64,000 bases of DNA, from the NCBI RefSeq assembly GCF_016283395.1, contig NZ_JAEEMU010000033.1, positions 186,001 to 250,000 on the forward strand. Direction: 5' to 3'. This document shows, piece by piece, positions 1 to 8,965 of this stretch. How positions within the stretch are numbered: the first letter of the stretch is position 1; the number at the start of each line of letters is the position of its first letter. The notes beneath the pieces are model-generated. The model was not told where the DNA came from. It was given only the letters and a program-made list of their open reading frames with translations, and searched no databases. Source of the DNA: Ruminococcus sp. GTDB taxonomy: Bacteria; Bacillota_A; Clostridia; Oscillospirales; Ruminococcaceae. Position numbers and translations under genes: made by a program.

Positions 1-2
1 AA

Positions 3-962
3 ACAGGCGCAGGTCAGTGGGGTACTGCTCTTTCAATGGCTTGTTCATACTTTGATCTTGACTGTAACGTATACATGGTAAAGGTAAGCTATGAGCAGAA
101 GCCTTTCCGCCGTGAAGTTATGCGTACCTACGGTGCAAACGTTACTCCTTCTCCTTCAAATACTACAGAGATCGGCAGAAAGATACTCGAAGAATTCCCA
201 GGCACAAACGGAAGCCTCGGCTGTGCTATCTCAGAGGCTGTTGAAGCAGCTACAACAAAGGAAGGCTACCGCTACGTTCTCGGAAGCGTTCTTGCACAGG
301 TACTCCTTCACCAGTCTATCATAGGTCTTGAAGCAAAGACTGCTATGGACAAGTTCAACATCAAGCCTGATATCATCATCGGCTGTGCAGGCGGCGGTTC
401 TAACCTCGGCGGACTTATCTCACCATTCATGGGCGAAAAGCTCCGCGGTGAAGCTGATTACCGCTTCATCGCTGTAGAGCCTGCTTCATGCCCAAGCTTA
501 ACAAGAGGTGCTTACGCTTACGACTTCTGCGACACAGGTAAGGTTTGCCCACTCCAGAAGATGTACACACTCGGCAGCGGCTTCATGCCTTCACCTAACC
601 ACGCAGGCGGACTCCGTTACCACGGTATGAGCTCTATACTCTCTGAGCTTTACGATCAGGGACTTATGGAAGCTACATCTGTTGAGCAGACAGCTGTATT
701 TGAGGCTGCTGAGATGTTCGCAAGAGTTGAGGGTATCCTCCCTGCTCCTGAGAGCAGCCACGCTATCCGCGCAGCTATCGACGAAGCACTCAAGTGCAAG
801 GAGACAGGCGAAGAAAAGACTATCCTCTTCGGTCTTACAGGTACAGGCTACTTTGATATGTACGCTTACGGCGCATACAATGACGGTACTATGAGCGACT
901 ATATCCCGACAGACGAAGAAATTGCAAAGTCACTTGCAAATCTTCCTAAGATCGAGGGCTGA
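3..962 (+). CDS. trpB: TrpB2-type tryptophan synthase beta chain, 5' end outside window
   Basis: PLP-dependent enzyme that condenses indole with serine to give tryptophan. The reading frame is open from base 3, so the N-terminus lies before the window and about 319 codons are visible. The visible part opens with TGAGQWG, followed by CAGGGSNLGG, the glycine loop that binds the PLP phosphate, then PAPESSHA and LTGTGYFDM. The spacing and the long insert containing CPSLTRGAYAYDF fit the TrpB2 (TIGR01415) branch rather than classical TrpB; that subfamily call is from memory of the family. TrpB2 enzymes often work without a TrpA partner. A strong terminator follows directly and no trp neighbour is visible. 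Confidence 0.88.
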   Translation, partial: TGAGQWGTALSMACSYFDLDCNVYMVKVSYEQKPFRREVMRTYGANVTPSPSNTTEIGRKILEEFPGTNGSLGCAISEAVEAATTKEGYRYVLGSVLAQVLLHQSIIGLEAKTAMDKFNIKPDIIIGCAGGGSNLGGLISPFMGEKLRGEADYRFIAVEPASCPSLTRGAYAYDFCDTGKVCPLQKMYTLGSGFMPSPNHAGGLRYHGMSSILSELYDQGLMEATSVEQTAVFEAAEMFARVEGILPAPESSHAIRAAIDEALKCKETGEEKTILFGLTGTGYFDMYAYGAYNDGTMSDYIPTDEEIAKSLANLPKIEG

Positions 963-968
963 TAATAA

Positions 969-998
969 AAAAGGGACTGCCTCGGCAGTCCCTTTTTT
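969..998 (+). terminator. Rho-independent terminator of trpB
   Basis: Stem GGGACTGC / GCAGTCCC (973-980 and 985-992) with a CTCG loop, flanked by an A run and followed by six T. It lies a few bases after the trpB stop. Confidence 0.93.
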
Positions 999-1002
999 AG
1001 CC

Positions 1003-1090
1003 CTTAGCAGAGAGCTGATTGTAGGGGCTGGCGTCCGCGATAAGCCGATAAACATATGTAACTTGCGGACGACCAATGGTCGTCCCTGCA
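1003..1090. repeat. Dispersed intergenic repeat cluster 1
   Basis: Contains a CCCTTAGC heptad piece, a TGTAGGGGC piece and a hairpin GGACGACC / GGTCGTCC (about 1067-1083) ending in CCTGCA. All three belong to the mosaic repeat family seen in a dozen gaps of this window. No gene is visible. Confidence 0.6.
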
Positions 1091-1118
1091 CACTTTAAAT
1101 GTATAGCATAAATAATAT

Positions 1119-1142
1119 AAGGGCGGATATTATCCGCCCTTA
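1119..1142 (-). terminator. Hairpin at the end of the hrcA operon
   Basis: Near-perfect palindrome AAGGGCGGATA / TATCCGCCCTT just beyond the stop of the last minus-strand gene. The T run on the minus strand is broken, so it is a likely but not ideal terminator. Confidence 0.55.
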
Positions 1143-1149
1143 CTGCTTT

Positions 1150-1539
1150 TTATTCGTTATTTTCATCTTTTCCGAAGTAAAGCTCTGTCATCTGCTCCAT
1201 GCCGAATTTTTTGGCAAAGTGCTCGAAATCATCTCTCATATTTCCGAAACTGTAGCCGCTGTTGATGAAGTATTCCTCGTCCATATCGCTGAGCTGAGCG
1301 TAGAATTCAAGACCTATCATCATATTTTCCTTTGTGTTGTTGTCGGTGAGCCTGTCAAGCTCCAGGACAGCTTCTTTCGGTTCGCCGTTTTTCACCTGTG
1401 TTACGAGCGCGTGAACTTTCTGTCTCTCGACCTCTTGCAGCATATAGAACGATTTCCTGTCATTTACTCCGAACATTATTTTTGCCATTATAGCGGTCAT
1501 TTCCTTTATCTGCCGCATAATATAGTCCTGTTCAAACAT
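1150..1539 (-). CDS. Small DUF6483-like protein of unknown function
   Basis: 129-residue soluble protein, last gene of the hrcA-grpE-dnaK-dnaJ run. It begins MFEQDYIMRQIKEM, which resembles the uncharacterised DUF6483 family from memory; no function is known. The ATG at 1539 is chosen because AAAGGAGG lies 6 bases upstream on the minus strand, whereas a longer open frame up to 1608 runs back into dnaJ with no ribosome site. The sequence is helical and charged, with no membrane segment or metal motif. About 65 bases separate it from dnaJ, so co-transcription is possible. Confidence 0.65.
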   Translation of the reverse strand: MFEQDYIMRQIKEMTAIMAKIMFGVNDRKSFYMLQEVERQKVHALVTQVKNGEPKEAVLELDRLTDNNTKENMMIGLEFYAQLSDMDEEYFINSGYSFGNMRDDFEHFAKKFGMEQMTELYFGKDENNE

Positions 1540-1604
1540 AAGCAGCCTCCTTTCGGTATAAAAACAGACCTGACGCTTATAGCACGACAGGTCTGCATCG
1601 GTTG

Positions 1605-2753
1605 TCAAAAATCAAGCTTTGAGCGGAGCTTATCAAAGAAGCTCTGACGCTTTGCATAGTTCTTTTCTGTCAGTGAATTCTCAAACTCTTTCAGCAGGTC
1701 TTTCTGCTTCTTGGACAGATTTTTCGGAACTTCCACGTATATCTTTACGTACTGGTTTCCGCGTTCTGTACGGTGGAGACGTGTAACGCCCTTGCCTTTA
1801 AGGCGGAATACAGTGCCTGTCTGAGTTCCCTCACCTATATTGTATTTTACATCGCCGTCAATAGTAGGTACAGTTATCTCTGCACCGAGAACAGCTTCTG
1901 TATAAGTAACAGGGATATCACAGTATATGTCGTAGCCCTCGCGCTTAAAGATAGGGTGTGACTTTACGTTGATGCCAACGAGAAGATCACCGTTAGGACC
2001 TCCGTTGATACCGCAGTCGCCCTGTCCGCTTACGCGAAGTGTCTGTCCGTCGTCGATACCTGCAGGTACATCAACAGTAACTGTTTTCTGTACTCTTACT
2101 CTGCCAACGCCGCGGCACTTTGTACATGGATTTTTGATTATCTTGCCCTTGCCTCCGCAGTGAGGACATGGCTTTGTAGATGATATAGCACCGAACGGAG
2201 TACGCTGAGTTGCTTTTATAGAGCCTCTGCCCTGACAGTCAGGACAGATATCGGGTGTTGAACCTGCTTCTGCACCTGTGCCCTTACAGTTCTCACATAC
2301 AGACATACGGTTTATTTTCAGGTCTATCTTCTTGCCTGAGCAGGCTTCCATAAAGCTTATGGAAACAGCTTCCTGTATATCAGAGCCGCGTCTCGGAGCG
2401 TTTACATTTGAACGCTTTGTTCCGCCGCCGAAACCAAATCCGCCGAATATGCTTCCGAGGATATCGTCCATATCGGCAAAACCGCCGAAGCCGTCCATAC
2501 CGCCTGCACCGCCGCCATAGCTTGGGTCAACGCCTGCGTGACCGAACTGGTCATAGCGAGCACGTTTTTCGGGGTCTGAAAGCACCTCGTTAGCTTCATT
2601 TATCTCCTGGAACTTCTCAACATAGGAAGGATCATCGGGGTGAAGATCGGGGTGATTTTCTCTTGCCTTTTTACGGAAGGCTTTTTTTATCTCGTCCTCG
2701 GAAGCGCCTTTTTGCAGACCAAGGACTTCATAATAATCTCTTTTTTCAGCCAT
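1605..2753 (-). CDS. dnaJ: Chaperone DnaJ (Hsp40)
   Basis: Co-chaperone that delivers substrates to DnaK and stimulates its ATPase. The order is a J domain (residues about 4-70) with the HPD motif in ENHPDLHPDD, a Gly/Phe-rich linker (GGAGGMDGFGG, GGFGFGGG), and four CxxCxGxG zinc repeats (CENCKGTG, CPDCQGRG, CPHCGGKG, CTKCRGVG). A C-terminal substrate-binding and dimer domain follows. At 382 residues it has normal length. The start MAEKRDYYE at 2753 is preferred over an ATG two codons upstream because GGAG then sits 7 bases away. It follows dnaK after a repeat-filled gap. Confidence 0.97.
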   Translation of the reverse strand: MAEKRDYYEVLGLQKGASEDEIKKAFRKKARENHPDLHPDDPSYVEKFQEINEANEVLSDPEKRARYDQFGHAGVDPSYGGGAGGMDGFGGFADMDDILGSIFGGFGFGGGTKRSNVNAPRRGSDIQEAVSISFMEACSGKKIDLKINRMSVCENCKGTGAEAGSTPDICPDCQGRGSIKATQRTPFGAISSTKPCPHCGGKGKIIKNPCTKCRGVGRVRVQKTVTVDVPAGIDDGQTLRVSGQGDCGINGGPNGDLLVGINVKSHPIFKREGYDIYCDIPVTYTEAVLGAEITVPTIDGDVKYNIGEGTQTGTVFRLKGKGVTRLHRTERGNQYVKIYVEVPKNLSKKQKDLLKEFENSLTEKNYAKRQSFFDKLRSKLDF

Positions 2754-2769
2754 AAACATTCTCCATTCA

Positions 2770-2950
2770 AATTAATGCATAATGCATAATTCATAATTCA
2801 TAATTATTGTCCGAGTATCTCATAACATTCAGATCAAGCAAAAAGCTTTTGGTGTTTTCTATCTGCCGTTCCACAAAAATCAAGCATAAACGAGACAATG
2901 TGAGAGACGATCAAAATAATTATGCATTACGCATTATGAATTATGAATTG
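2770..2950. repeat. Inverted pair of AT-rich palindromic repeats between dnaK and dnaJ
   Basis: Bases 2770-2808 are a run of ATGCATAAT and TTCATAA units. Bases 2915-2950 are the same run in reverse orientation, so the two arms enclose about 105 bases with no recognisable content. The same TTATGAATTA units recur near 15220, 26005-26120 and 45220. Together they could fold the dnaK-dnaJ transcript. Confidence 0.7.
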
Positions 2951-2960
2951 GATAAATACA

Positions 2961-2998
2961 CCACAAGGGCGAAGTATTATTCGCCCTTTTTATGGTGT
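2961..2998 (-). terminator. Hairpin after dnaK
   Basis: Stem AAGGGCGAA / TTCGCCCTT (2965-2973, 2980-2988) extended by CACCA / TGGTG outer arms. The T run is better on the plus strand than on the minus strand, so it may only attenuate or protect the 3' end of dnaK mRNA. Confidence 0.5.
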
Positions 2999-3012
2999 TA
3001 TATTTCAGTTCA

Positions 3013-4881
3013 TCAAACCTCTGTGAAGTCAGCGTCAACTACGCCGTCATCATTTCCGCCCTGAGTACCTGCATTTGCTGCACCGCCCATGTTAGCGAAC
3101 TGTGAAGGATCTATGCCCTGTGCGCCTGCTGCACCATTTGGAGCTGCCTGCTGGTAAACCTTTGCAGAGAGATCATAGAATGCCTTCTGGAGCTCTTCCT
3201 TGAGAGTCTTTATCTCGTCGTTGTTGTCAGCTGAGATAGCAGACTTGAGAGCTGTACACTTAGCTTCGATATTAGCCTTTTCGTCTGCTGATACCTTATC
3301 GCCGAAGTCTGTGAGTGCCTTTTCGCACTGGAATACGAGGTTCTCAGCTTCGTTCTTGTTATCAACAGCTTCACGGCGTTTCTTGTCCTCAGCTGCATAC
3401 TGCTCAGCTTCCTTAACAGCCTTGTCGATGTCGTCCTTGGACATATTTGTTGAAGAAGTGATTGTGATGTTCTGCTCCTTGCCTGTGCCGAGGTCCTTAG
3501 CGGATACGTGAACGATACCATTCTGGTCGATATCGAATGTTACTTCGATCTGTGGGATTCCTCTTGGTGCAGGAGCGATACCATCGAGACGGAAAGTACC
3601 GAGCTGCTTGTTATCTCTTGCGAATTCACGCTCACCCTGAAGTACGTTGATATCAACGGCAGGCTGATTATCAGCATATGTTGAGAATACCTGTGACTTC
3701 TTTGTAGGGATTGTTGTATTTCTTTCGATCATTCTTGTGCATACGCCGCCTGCTGTTTCGATACCGAGTGAAAGCGGAGTAACATCGAGAAGAAGGAGAC
3801 CGTTCTTAACGTCGCCGCCGAGAACGCCGCCCTGATATGCTGCACCGAGTGCAACACACTCGTCAGGGTTGATGCCCTTGAATGGGTCTTTACCGATGAG
3901 CTTCTTAACAGCTTCCTGTACAGCAGGGATTCTTGAAGAACCGCCGACCATAAGGACCTTGTTGATCTCTGAGATGCTGAGACCGCTGTCGCTGAGAGCC
4001 TGTCTTACAGGTCCCATTGTAGCTTCTACGAGGTCAGCTGTGAGCTCGTTGAACTTAGCCTGTGTAAGTGTAAGATCAAGGTGCTTAGGAGTACCTGTAG
4101 CATCAACAGTGATGAATGGGATATTGATATTTGATGTTGTTGTAGATGAAAGCTCGATCTTTGACTTTTCAGCTGCGTCCTTGAGTCTCTGTGCAGCCAT
4201 CTTGTCAGCTGAGAGGTCGATACCCTCTGTCTTTTTGAACTCTTCAACGATCCAGTTGATGATACGCTGGTCGAAGTCGTCACCGCCGAGACGGTTGTTA
4301 CCTGCTGTAGCAAGTACCTGCTGAACATCTTCGCCCATTTCGATGATAGATACATCGAATGTACCGCCGCCGAGGTCGTAAACCATTACGGTCTGCTCCT
4401 CTTCCTTGTCGATACCGTATGAAAGAGCAGCTGCTGTAGGCTCGTTGATGATACGCTTAACAGTAAGACCTGCGATCTGACCTGCGTCCTTTGTAGCCTG
4501 TCTCTGTGAGTCTGTGAAGTAAGCAGGAACTGTGATAACAGCCTCTGTTACAGGCTCGCCGAGGTAAGCCTCTGCGTCAGCCTTGAGCTTCTGGAGAATC
4601 ATAGCTGAGATCTCCTGAGGTGTGTAGTTCTTGCCGTCTATAGCTACCTTATAATCAGAACCCATGTGTCTCTTGATAGAAGAAACTGTTCTGTCGTGGT
4701 TTGTGATTGCCTGTCTCTTAGCCACCTGACCTACGAGACGCTCGCCGTTGTTTGTGAAAGCAACGACTGAAGGAGTTGTTCTTGCACCTTCACTGTTAGG
4801 TATTACAACTGCGTTTCCGCCTTCCATAACAGCTACGCAAGAGTTAGTTGTACCAAGGTCGATACCAATAATTTTTCCCAT
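3013..4881 (-). CDS. dnaK: Chaperone DnaK (Hsp70)
   Basis: ATP-dependent chaperone that binds and releases unfolded polypeptides with DnaJ and GrpE. The N-terminal actin-like ATPase domain starts [19 protein letters not shown] and has the phosphate loop [13 protein letters not shown] and the adenosine motif [11 protein letters not shown]. The substrate-binding domain follows the linker [13 protein letters not shown], then a helical lid and a Gly/Ala/Gln-rich tail ending [11 protein letters not shown]. At 622 residues it has normal length. GGAGGAATATATT precedes the ATG. It is the third gene of the hrcA operon, separated from grpE by a 140-base repeat cluster. Confidence 0.98.
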   Translation of the reverse strand: MGKIIGIDLGTTNSCVAVMEGGNAVVIPNSEGARTTPSVVAFTNNGERLVGQVAKRQAITNHDRTVSSIKRHMGSDYKVAIDGKNYTPQEISAMILQKLKADAEAYLGEPVTEAVITVPAYFTDSQRQATKDAGQIAGLTVKRIINEPTAAALSYGIDKEEEQTVMVYDLGGGTFDVSIIEMGEDVQQVLATAGNNRLGGDDFDQRIINWIVEEFKKTEGIDLSADKMAAQRLKDAAEKSKIELSSTTTSNINIPFITVDATGTPKHLDLTLTQAKFNELTADLVEATMGPVRQALSDSGLSISEINKVLMVGGSSRIPAVQEAVKKLIGKDPFKGINPDECVALGAAYQGGVLGGDVKNGLLLLDVTPLSLGIETAGGVCTRMIERNTTIPTKKSQVFSTYADNQPAVDINVLQGEREFARDNKQLGTFRLDGIAPAPRGIPQIEVTFDIDQNGIVHVSAKDLGTGKEQNITITSSTNMSKDDIDKAVKEAEQYAAEDKKRREAVDNKNEAENLVFQCEKALTDFGDKVSADEKANIEAKCTALKSAISADNNDEIKTLKEELQKAFYDLSAKVYQQAAPNGAAGAQGIDPSQFANMGGAANAGTQGGNDDGVVDADFTEV

Positions 4882-4904
4882 AATATATTCCTCCTGATCT
4901 ATGA

Positions 4905-5031
4905 GTCATCAGCCGTTAGCCTTTAGCTGTCAGCCAATGGTGTCCGCGATGCGGACTGATTTGATTGTTTTGATTGATGTTTTTTTCGGAACGCCGAGGT
5001 CGGCGTTACCTACAAGCTAACGGCTAAACTG
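4905..5031. repeat. Dispersed repeat cluster between grpE and dnaK
   Basis: Holds GCCGTTAGCCTTTAGC heptads, a GTCCGCGATGCGGAC hairpin (about 4941-4955), a GAACGCCGAGGTCGGCGTT hairpin followed by ACCTACA (about 4988-5014), and a closing CTAACGGCTAA. The grpE stop codon lies inside that last heptad pair. The cluster is inside the heat-shock operon. Confidence 0.72.
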
Positions 5032-5593
5032 CCACTGCTACCATAGCAGGTCTTACCAGCTTATCGCCGAGCATATAGCCTTTCTGGAATACGGAACATA
5101 CATGATTGCTTGCATAATCCGTACCGTCAAGCTGCTGAATAGCGTTGTGTACATTGGGATCAAATTCAGCTCCGAGAGCTTCGATCTCAGTTACATTCAT
5201 CTGAGTAAGGAAGTTCTTCATCTGATTGTATATCATCGCCATGCCGTTCTTGAAGTTTTCATCGGAACATTCAGCTTCAAGTGATCTTTCAAAGCTGTCC
5301 AGCACGGGAAGGATCTTTTCTATACACTGTGCGGAAGCGTTCTGATAAGTCTCTGTCTTTTCCTTTGCTGTACGCTTGCGGTAGTTGTCGTACTCTGCGT
5401 AAAGCCTAAGATACTTGTCGTTTGCCTCTGCAAGAGCGTCCTCAAGGTCGGAGAACTGCGTAGCAGTATCATTGTATTCGCTTGCTGCATCGTCCTCGTC
5501 AAGAGCGTCTGTGTTTTCATCAGCATCGGGAGTTTCGGCTGTATCCCCTGCAAGCTCCTCAAGCTCTTCCGAGAAATTCTCATTCTTTTCCAT
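5024..5593 (-). CDS. grpE: Nucleotide exchange factor GrpE
   Basis: Releases ADP from DnaK. The first 50 residues are acidic and low in complexity (EELEELAGDTAETPDADE). A long coiled coil follows, with LRLYAEYDNYRKRTAKEK, the usual GrpE signature start. The C-terminal beta domain contains EFDPNVHNAIQQ and the end is DKLVRPAMVAVAV. At 189 residues it has normal length. GAAAGGAGAAATGACCG precedes the ATG. The stop codon TAG is formed within a TTTAGCCGTTAGC repeat, so the extreme C-terminus may have been set by insertion of the repeat. Confidence 0.96.
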   Translation of the reverse strand: MEKNENFSEELEELAGDTAETPDADENTDALDEDDAASEYNDTATQFSDLEDALAEANDKYLRLYAEYDNYRKRTAKEKTETYQNASAQCIEKILPVLDSFERSLEAECSDENFKNGMAMIYNQMKNFLTQMNVTEIEALGAEFDPNVHNAIQQLDGTDYASNHVCSVFQKGYMLGDKLVRPAMVAVAV

Positions 5594-5609
5594 CGGTCAT
5601 TTCTCCTTT

Positions 5610-6665
5610 CTATGGCTCCTGTCCGTTTGGCGGAGCGTTTATGATGTCATCGTCTGTACCGTCCATAAGATAAGATATCTTCTGGGTGAGGTATTCGACG
5701 TATGGGATTATCTTTTTATAATCTACTCTCATAGGACCTATGATTCCCAAAGAGCCTGCCTCCTTGCCGCCCTTGCGGTATTTGGAGACGATAAGGCTTG
5801 AATTGCCTATTGCAAGGCTGTCGTTTTCAGCTCCGAACTTTACCTGTATACCGCTGAATGCGTTTTCAAGCAGCTCGGAAAGACCGTCCTTGTGTTCTAT
5901 GAACCTTACGACTTCCATTTTATCAAGATCCTCACAGGAGAGGAGCTTTTCTCCTCCGCTGACGGTCAGTTCTTCCTGACGAAGATCCTCCGAAAGTTCG
6001 CAGATGCCTTTTACCAGCGGTGAAAGCGATACCATGTACGCGCTCACGGCTGCTACCATTTTGTCGAAAACGTCCTCAGACAGTTCGTCTACGGATACAC
6101 CGCTGAGGTTTTCCTCTATATAATGTGTAAAGAAATCAAGCTGTTCATGGCTGAGGTCGAATTCAAGTCTGCAAGCCTTGTTTTTAATGCTTCCGTTGGA
6201 CGTTATCAGCAGGATAACGTACAGTCTTTTACCCGTGGGGATGACTTCCACCTTTGATATCACCGAAAATCTCGGTACAGCGTTTGAAACTACTGCGGCA
6301 CACTGTGTTATCTCGGTAAGAGCAGTTGCGGCATTCTGCACCAGAAGCTCTTCGGGAGTATCCTTATCGCCGAGCATTTCATCGAGCCGCCGCTTTTCCT
6401 CATCGGGGAGGTCGTGAGGCGTCATAAGCTCGTCGATATAAAGGCGATAGCCTTTGAAGGTAGGAACTCTGCCTGCCGATGTATGTGGCTGTTCCAGATA
6501 TCCCATCTGTTCAAGAGCCGCCATATCATTTCTGATAGTAGCGGAGGAAACATTTATATTTTCAAGCTTTGAGATAGATTTCGAGCCGACGGGTTCGCCC
6601 GTCCTTACATATTCGTCAACCACAGCAGCAAGTATTTTCAGCTTTCTGTCGTCCACGATACTCAC
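5610..6665 (-). CDS. hrcA: Heat-inducible transcription repressor HrcA
   Basis: Repressor that binds CIRCE and is kept active by GroEL. It has an N-terminal winged helix (KLKILAAVVDEYVRTGEPVG, then SATIRNDMAALEQMGYLEQP) and the typical SAGRVPTFKGYRLYID stretch, followed by GAF-like and dimer regions and a C-terminal VLEYLTQKI-type end. It is 351 residues if the GTG at 6665 is used. GAAAGG lies only 2 bases before that GTG and 11 bases before a second GTG at 6656, so the exact start is uncertain by three codons. It is the first gene of the operon and autoregulated through the CIRCE upstream. Confidence 0.96.
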   Translation of the reverse strand: MSIVDDRKLKILAAVVDEYVRTGEPVGSKSISKLENINVSSATIRNDMAALEQMGYLEQPHTSAGRVPTFKGYRLYIDELMTPHDLPDEEKRRLDEMLGDKDTPEELLVQNAATALTEITQCAAVVSNAVPRFSVISKVEVIPTGKRLYVILLITSNGSIKNKACRLEFDLSHEQLDFFTHYIEENLSGVSVDELSEDVFDKMVAAVSAYMVSLSPLVKGICELSEDLRQEELTVSGGEKLLSCEDLDKMEVVRFIEHKDGLSELLENAFSGIQVKFGAENDSLAIGNSSLIVSKYRKGGKEAGSLGIIGPMRVDYKKIIPYVEYLTQKISYLMDGTDDDIINAPPNGQEP

Positions 6666-6680
6666 AACCTTTCGATCTCG

Positions 6681-6707
6681 TTAGCACTCTAACTCTCTGA
6701 GTGCTAA
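6681..6707. promoter_or_regulatory. CIRCE operator of the hrcA operon
   Basis: TTAGCACTC, nine bases, GAGTGCTAA: an exact match to the CIRCE consensus. It lies between the hrcA promoter -10 and the start codon, over the expected transcription start, as needed for HrcA repression. Confidence 0.97.
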
Positions 6708-6711
6708 CTAT

Positions 6712-6740
6712 AATTTATCACTATTATAGACTTTTGTCAA
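6712..6740 (-). promoter_or_regulatory. Sigma-A promoter of hrcA operon
   Basis: On the minus strand: TTGACA (6735-6740), 17-base spacer, TAAATT (6712-6717). The CIRCE begins four bases downstream. Confidence 0.85.
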
Positions 6741-6848
6741 GGGTTTTATACATTTTCGGCTTTTTGACTCATTTTTACCACCTGCCTATGTGTATTTAGA
6801 GCAATTTGACAAAGACTCTGAAAGGACGTTTTTTCGTGCCCCGAACTA

Positions 6849-6877
6849 TTGACAAACGGCGATATGCGCTGTATAAT
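6849..6877 (+). promoter_or_regulatory. Consensus sigma-A promoter of folT-folC
   Basis: TTGACA (6849-6854), 17-base spacer, TATAAT (6872-6877). Transcription would start near 6884, about 27 bases before the riboswitch. Confidence 0.92.
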
Positions 6878-6910
6878 GTTAGTGCAGTAAGGTACTGCGA
6901 TCAATCATTT

Positions 6911-7026
6911 GAAGAGTAAAAATGCGTTCGTTATACCTAAATGGTATTCCAGTGTTGACCGAACGGGGAGTTGTCGGTCAAACGAAAAGCTCAGGCTTAC
7001 GGTTCGCATTTTGCATCCCGCTTCAT
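6911..7026 (+). promoter_or_regulatory. Tetrahydrofolate (THF, folT-motif) riboswitch
   Basis: Closing stem GAAG (6911-6914) / CTTC (7021-7024). Inner stem AATGCG (6921-6926) / CGCATT (7005-7010). Hairpin ATACC / GGTAT (6933-6947). Perfect 8-bp hairpin TTGACCGA / TCGGTCAA (6955-6981). The 3' segment TTGCATCCCGCTTC closely matches the conserved 3' strand of the folT-motif riboswitch as I remember it. The two genes downstream (FolT transporter, folylpolyglutamate synthase) are what this class controls. Class assignment is by motif and context; a covariance-model search was not possible. Confidence 0.85.
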
Positions 7027-7050
7027 AGGACAACTAAAAAAGAAACGAAA

Positions 7051-7086
7051 CCTTCTTTTCTTGTCGTATGAGTGAGGAAAAGGAGG
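7051..7086 (+). promoter_or_regulatory. Shine-Dalgarno-sequestering hairpin of folT
   Basis: CCTTCTTTTC (7051-7060) can pair over ten positions (one G-U) with GAAAAGGAGG (7077-7086), which contains the folT ribosome-binding site. This is the expected expression platform for translational control by the THF riboswitch just upstream. Confidence 0.75.
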
Positions 7087-7094
7087 TTATTTTT

Positions 7095-7667
7095 ATGGTT
7101 TCAAACAACAGAGGAACAGCAGTAAAGAACGATATCAGGCTTTTCGGCAGCACAAAGGTGCTTATCATCGCAGGACTTCTTGCCGCAATGAGCATCGTTC
7201 TCGGCAAATTCGGTGCTATCAACATCGGCAACAGTATCCGCATAGGCTTTGGCGGACTCCCGATACAAATGGCAGGCATCTTCTTCGGACCTGTCATTGG
7301 CGGAGCTGTAGGACTTGTGGCAGACGTTGTGGGCTGCATAATGAAAGGCTATGCTATCAACCCAATAATCACCATAGGTTCGACCTGTATCGGCGTTTTC
7401 TCGGGACTTGTCTATCATTTCGCACTCCGCGGAGTCAAGAACGCTCTGCTCCCGAAAATAGCAGCTTCAACTGTTACCGCACACGCTATAGGCTCTATGA
7501 TAATCACTTCCATAGGTCTTTACGTTTACTATCATACTCCATTTGAGACTCTCCTGTTCCGTGTGCCGATATACCTTATAACAGCAGCAATAGAGACAGC
7601 TGTCATCTACCTTATGCTGAAAAACAAGGCTTTCACAGCAGAGCTCAACAAGGTAAGAAGAAAATGA
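7095..7667 (+). CDS. folT: Folate ECF transporter S component FolT
   Basis: Integral membrane substrate-binding subunit of an energy-coupling factor transporter for folate; it needs the shared EcfA/A'/T module encoded elsewhere. It is 190 residues with about six hydrophobic segments (VLIIAGLLAAMSIVLGKF, AGIFFGPVIGGAVGLVADVV, then four more). The FGGLPIQMAG and FFGPVIGGAVGLVADVVG stretches are typical of the family. The ATG at 7095 is chosen because AGGAGG lies 8 bases upstream; an ATG at 7068 lies before that site. It sits behind a promoter and THF riboswitch and overlaps folC by ATGA, so the two are translationally coupled. Confidence 0.93.
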   Translation: MVSNNRGTAVKNDIRLFGSTKVLIIAGLLAAMSIVLGKFGAINIGNSIRIGFGGLPIQMAGIFFGPVIGGAVGLVADVVGCIMKGYAINPIITIGSTCIGVFSGLVYHFALRGVKNALLPKIAASTVTAHAIGSMIITSIGLYVYYHTPFETLLFRVPIYLITAAIETAVIYLMLKNKAFTAELNKVRRK

Positions 7668-8938
7668 ATTATTCCGAAGCACTTGCATATATGAAAAAGG
7701 CTGCCGAAAGGGGCAGCGTACTGGGACTTTCCCGTATCACAGAGCTTCTGCGGCTCATGGGCGATCCGCAGGAAAAGGTGAAAACAGTCCATATTTCGGG
7801 CACTAACGGCAAGGGTTCTTTTGGAGCTATGCTCACATCGGTGCTGAAAAATGCAGGCTATAGGGTAGGGGGATTTTCTTCTCCTGCCATTACCAAAGTA
7901 ACGGACAGCTTCCGCATTGACGGCTGTGAGATATCAGAGCAGGAATTTGCCGACATCATAGGCGATATCGCTCCAATATGCGAGAGCATGGACGAGAAGC
8001 CCACGGAATTTGAAGTCCTTACAGCTGCGGCATTCGAGCTTTTTGTGCGAAAAGGCTGTGATATAGCTTTGGTCGAGTGCGGAATGGGCGGCGACCTTGA
8101 CTCCACCAACGTTATAAAAGCTCCCGTACTGTCGGTGATAACCAATGTGCAGAAGGATCACAGCGCGTTCCTCGGTAATACTATCGCGGAGATAGCTTCG
8201 CATAAATCGGGCATCATCAAAAATGGCAGACCTGTTTATTTCGGCGGCGACAGCGAGGAAGCCTACGAGATAATTGCCGATGCTGCAGAGAAAAACGGCT
8301 CGGAGCTGTTCCTGCCCGATTATTCAAAATTTGAATGGTCTGACAGCTGTTTTGACATCAACGGTGCGGACTTCAAATATAACGGTGAAAAGCTTCATAT
8401 ACCGCTTCTCGGCACGTATCAGCTTGAAAACGCAGTCAATGTTATCAGCTGTGTGGAGATACTCAGACGCGAGGGACTTATGTTCTCTTGTGAGGCAGTC
8501 CGCAAAGGACTTGCAGATGTGAAGTGGCACGGACGCTTTGAAGTTCTGAGCAAAGAGCCGCTCATTATCTATGACGGCGCACATAACCCTGACGGTATAC
8601 GCTGTGCTGCGGACAGTATACGCCGATATTTCAGTGATAAAAAGGTGGCACTTCTTATCGGTGTCATGGCTGATAAGGAGTACGGACTGTATGCGGATAT
8701 GCTTGGTGAGCTTGCAGAGACTGCCTTTGCGGTAAAGCCTGCTAACCCACGTTCCCTTGACAGTCAGAATCTTGCAGACGCTCTTAACGCAAAGGGACTC
8801 AGCACAGAGCCGTTCGCAGTACTTGCTGAGGGAGTCAGAACCGCTTACAGCTATGCAAAGGATCATGGAGTGCCCCTTATAGTGCTTGGTTCGCTGTATA
8901 TGTACCGAGAAGTAACCGATGTGCTTAAAAAATTGTAA
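7664..8938 (+). CDS. folC: Folylpolyglutamate synthase / dihydrofolate synthase FolC
   Basis: Mur-ligase-fold enzyme that adds glutamates to folates, which traps them in the cell and makes them better cofactors. The ATP loop HISGTNGKGS is near residues 42-51, followed by the Mg-binding stretch ALVECGMGGDLDSTN, VITNVQKDH, and the C-terminal domain with IYDGAHNPDG. At 424 residues it has normal length. The start overlaps the folT stop (ATGA). Import by FolT and retention by FolC form one folate-salvage operon, controlled by THF itself. Confidence 0.95.
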   Translation: MNYSEALAYMKKAAERGSVLGLSRITELLRLMGDPQEKVKTVHISGTNGKGSFGAMLTSVLKNAGYRVGGFSSPAITKVTDSFRIDGCEISEQEFADIIGDIAPICESMDEKPTEFEVLTAAAFELFVRKGCDIALVECGMGGDLDSTNVIKAPVLSVITNVQKDHSAFLGNTIAEIASHKSGIIKNGRPVYFGGDSEEAYEIIADAAEKNGSELFLPDYSKFEWSDSCFDINGADFKYNGEKLHIPLLGTYQLENAVNVISCVEILRREGLMFSCEAVRKGLADVKWHGRFEVLSKEPLIIYDGAHNPDGIRCAADSIRRYFSDKKVALLIGVMADKEYGLYADMLGELAETAFAVKPANPRSLDSQNLADALNAKGLSTEPFAVLAEGVRTAYSYAKDHGVPLIVLGSLYMYREVTDVLKKL

Positions 8939-8965
8939 AATTACAAAAAACTTGGATGAATAATA

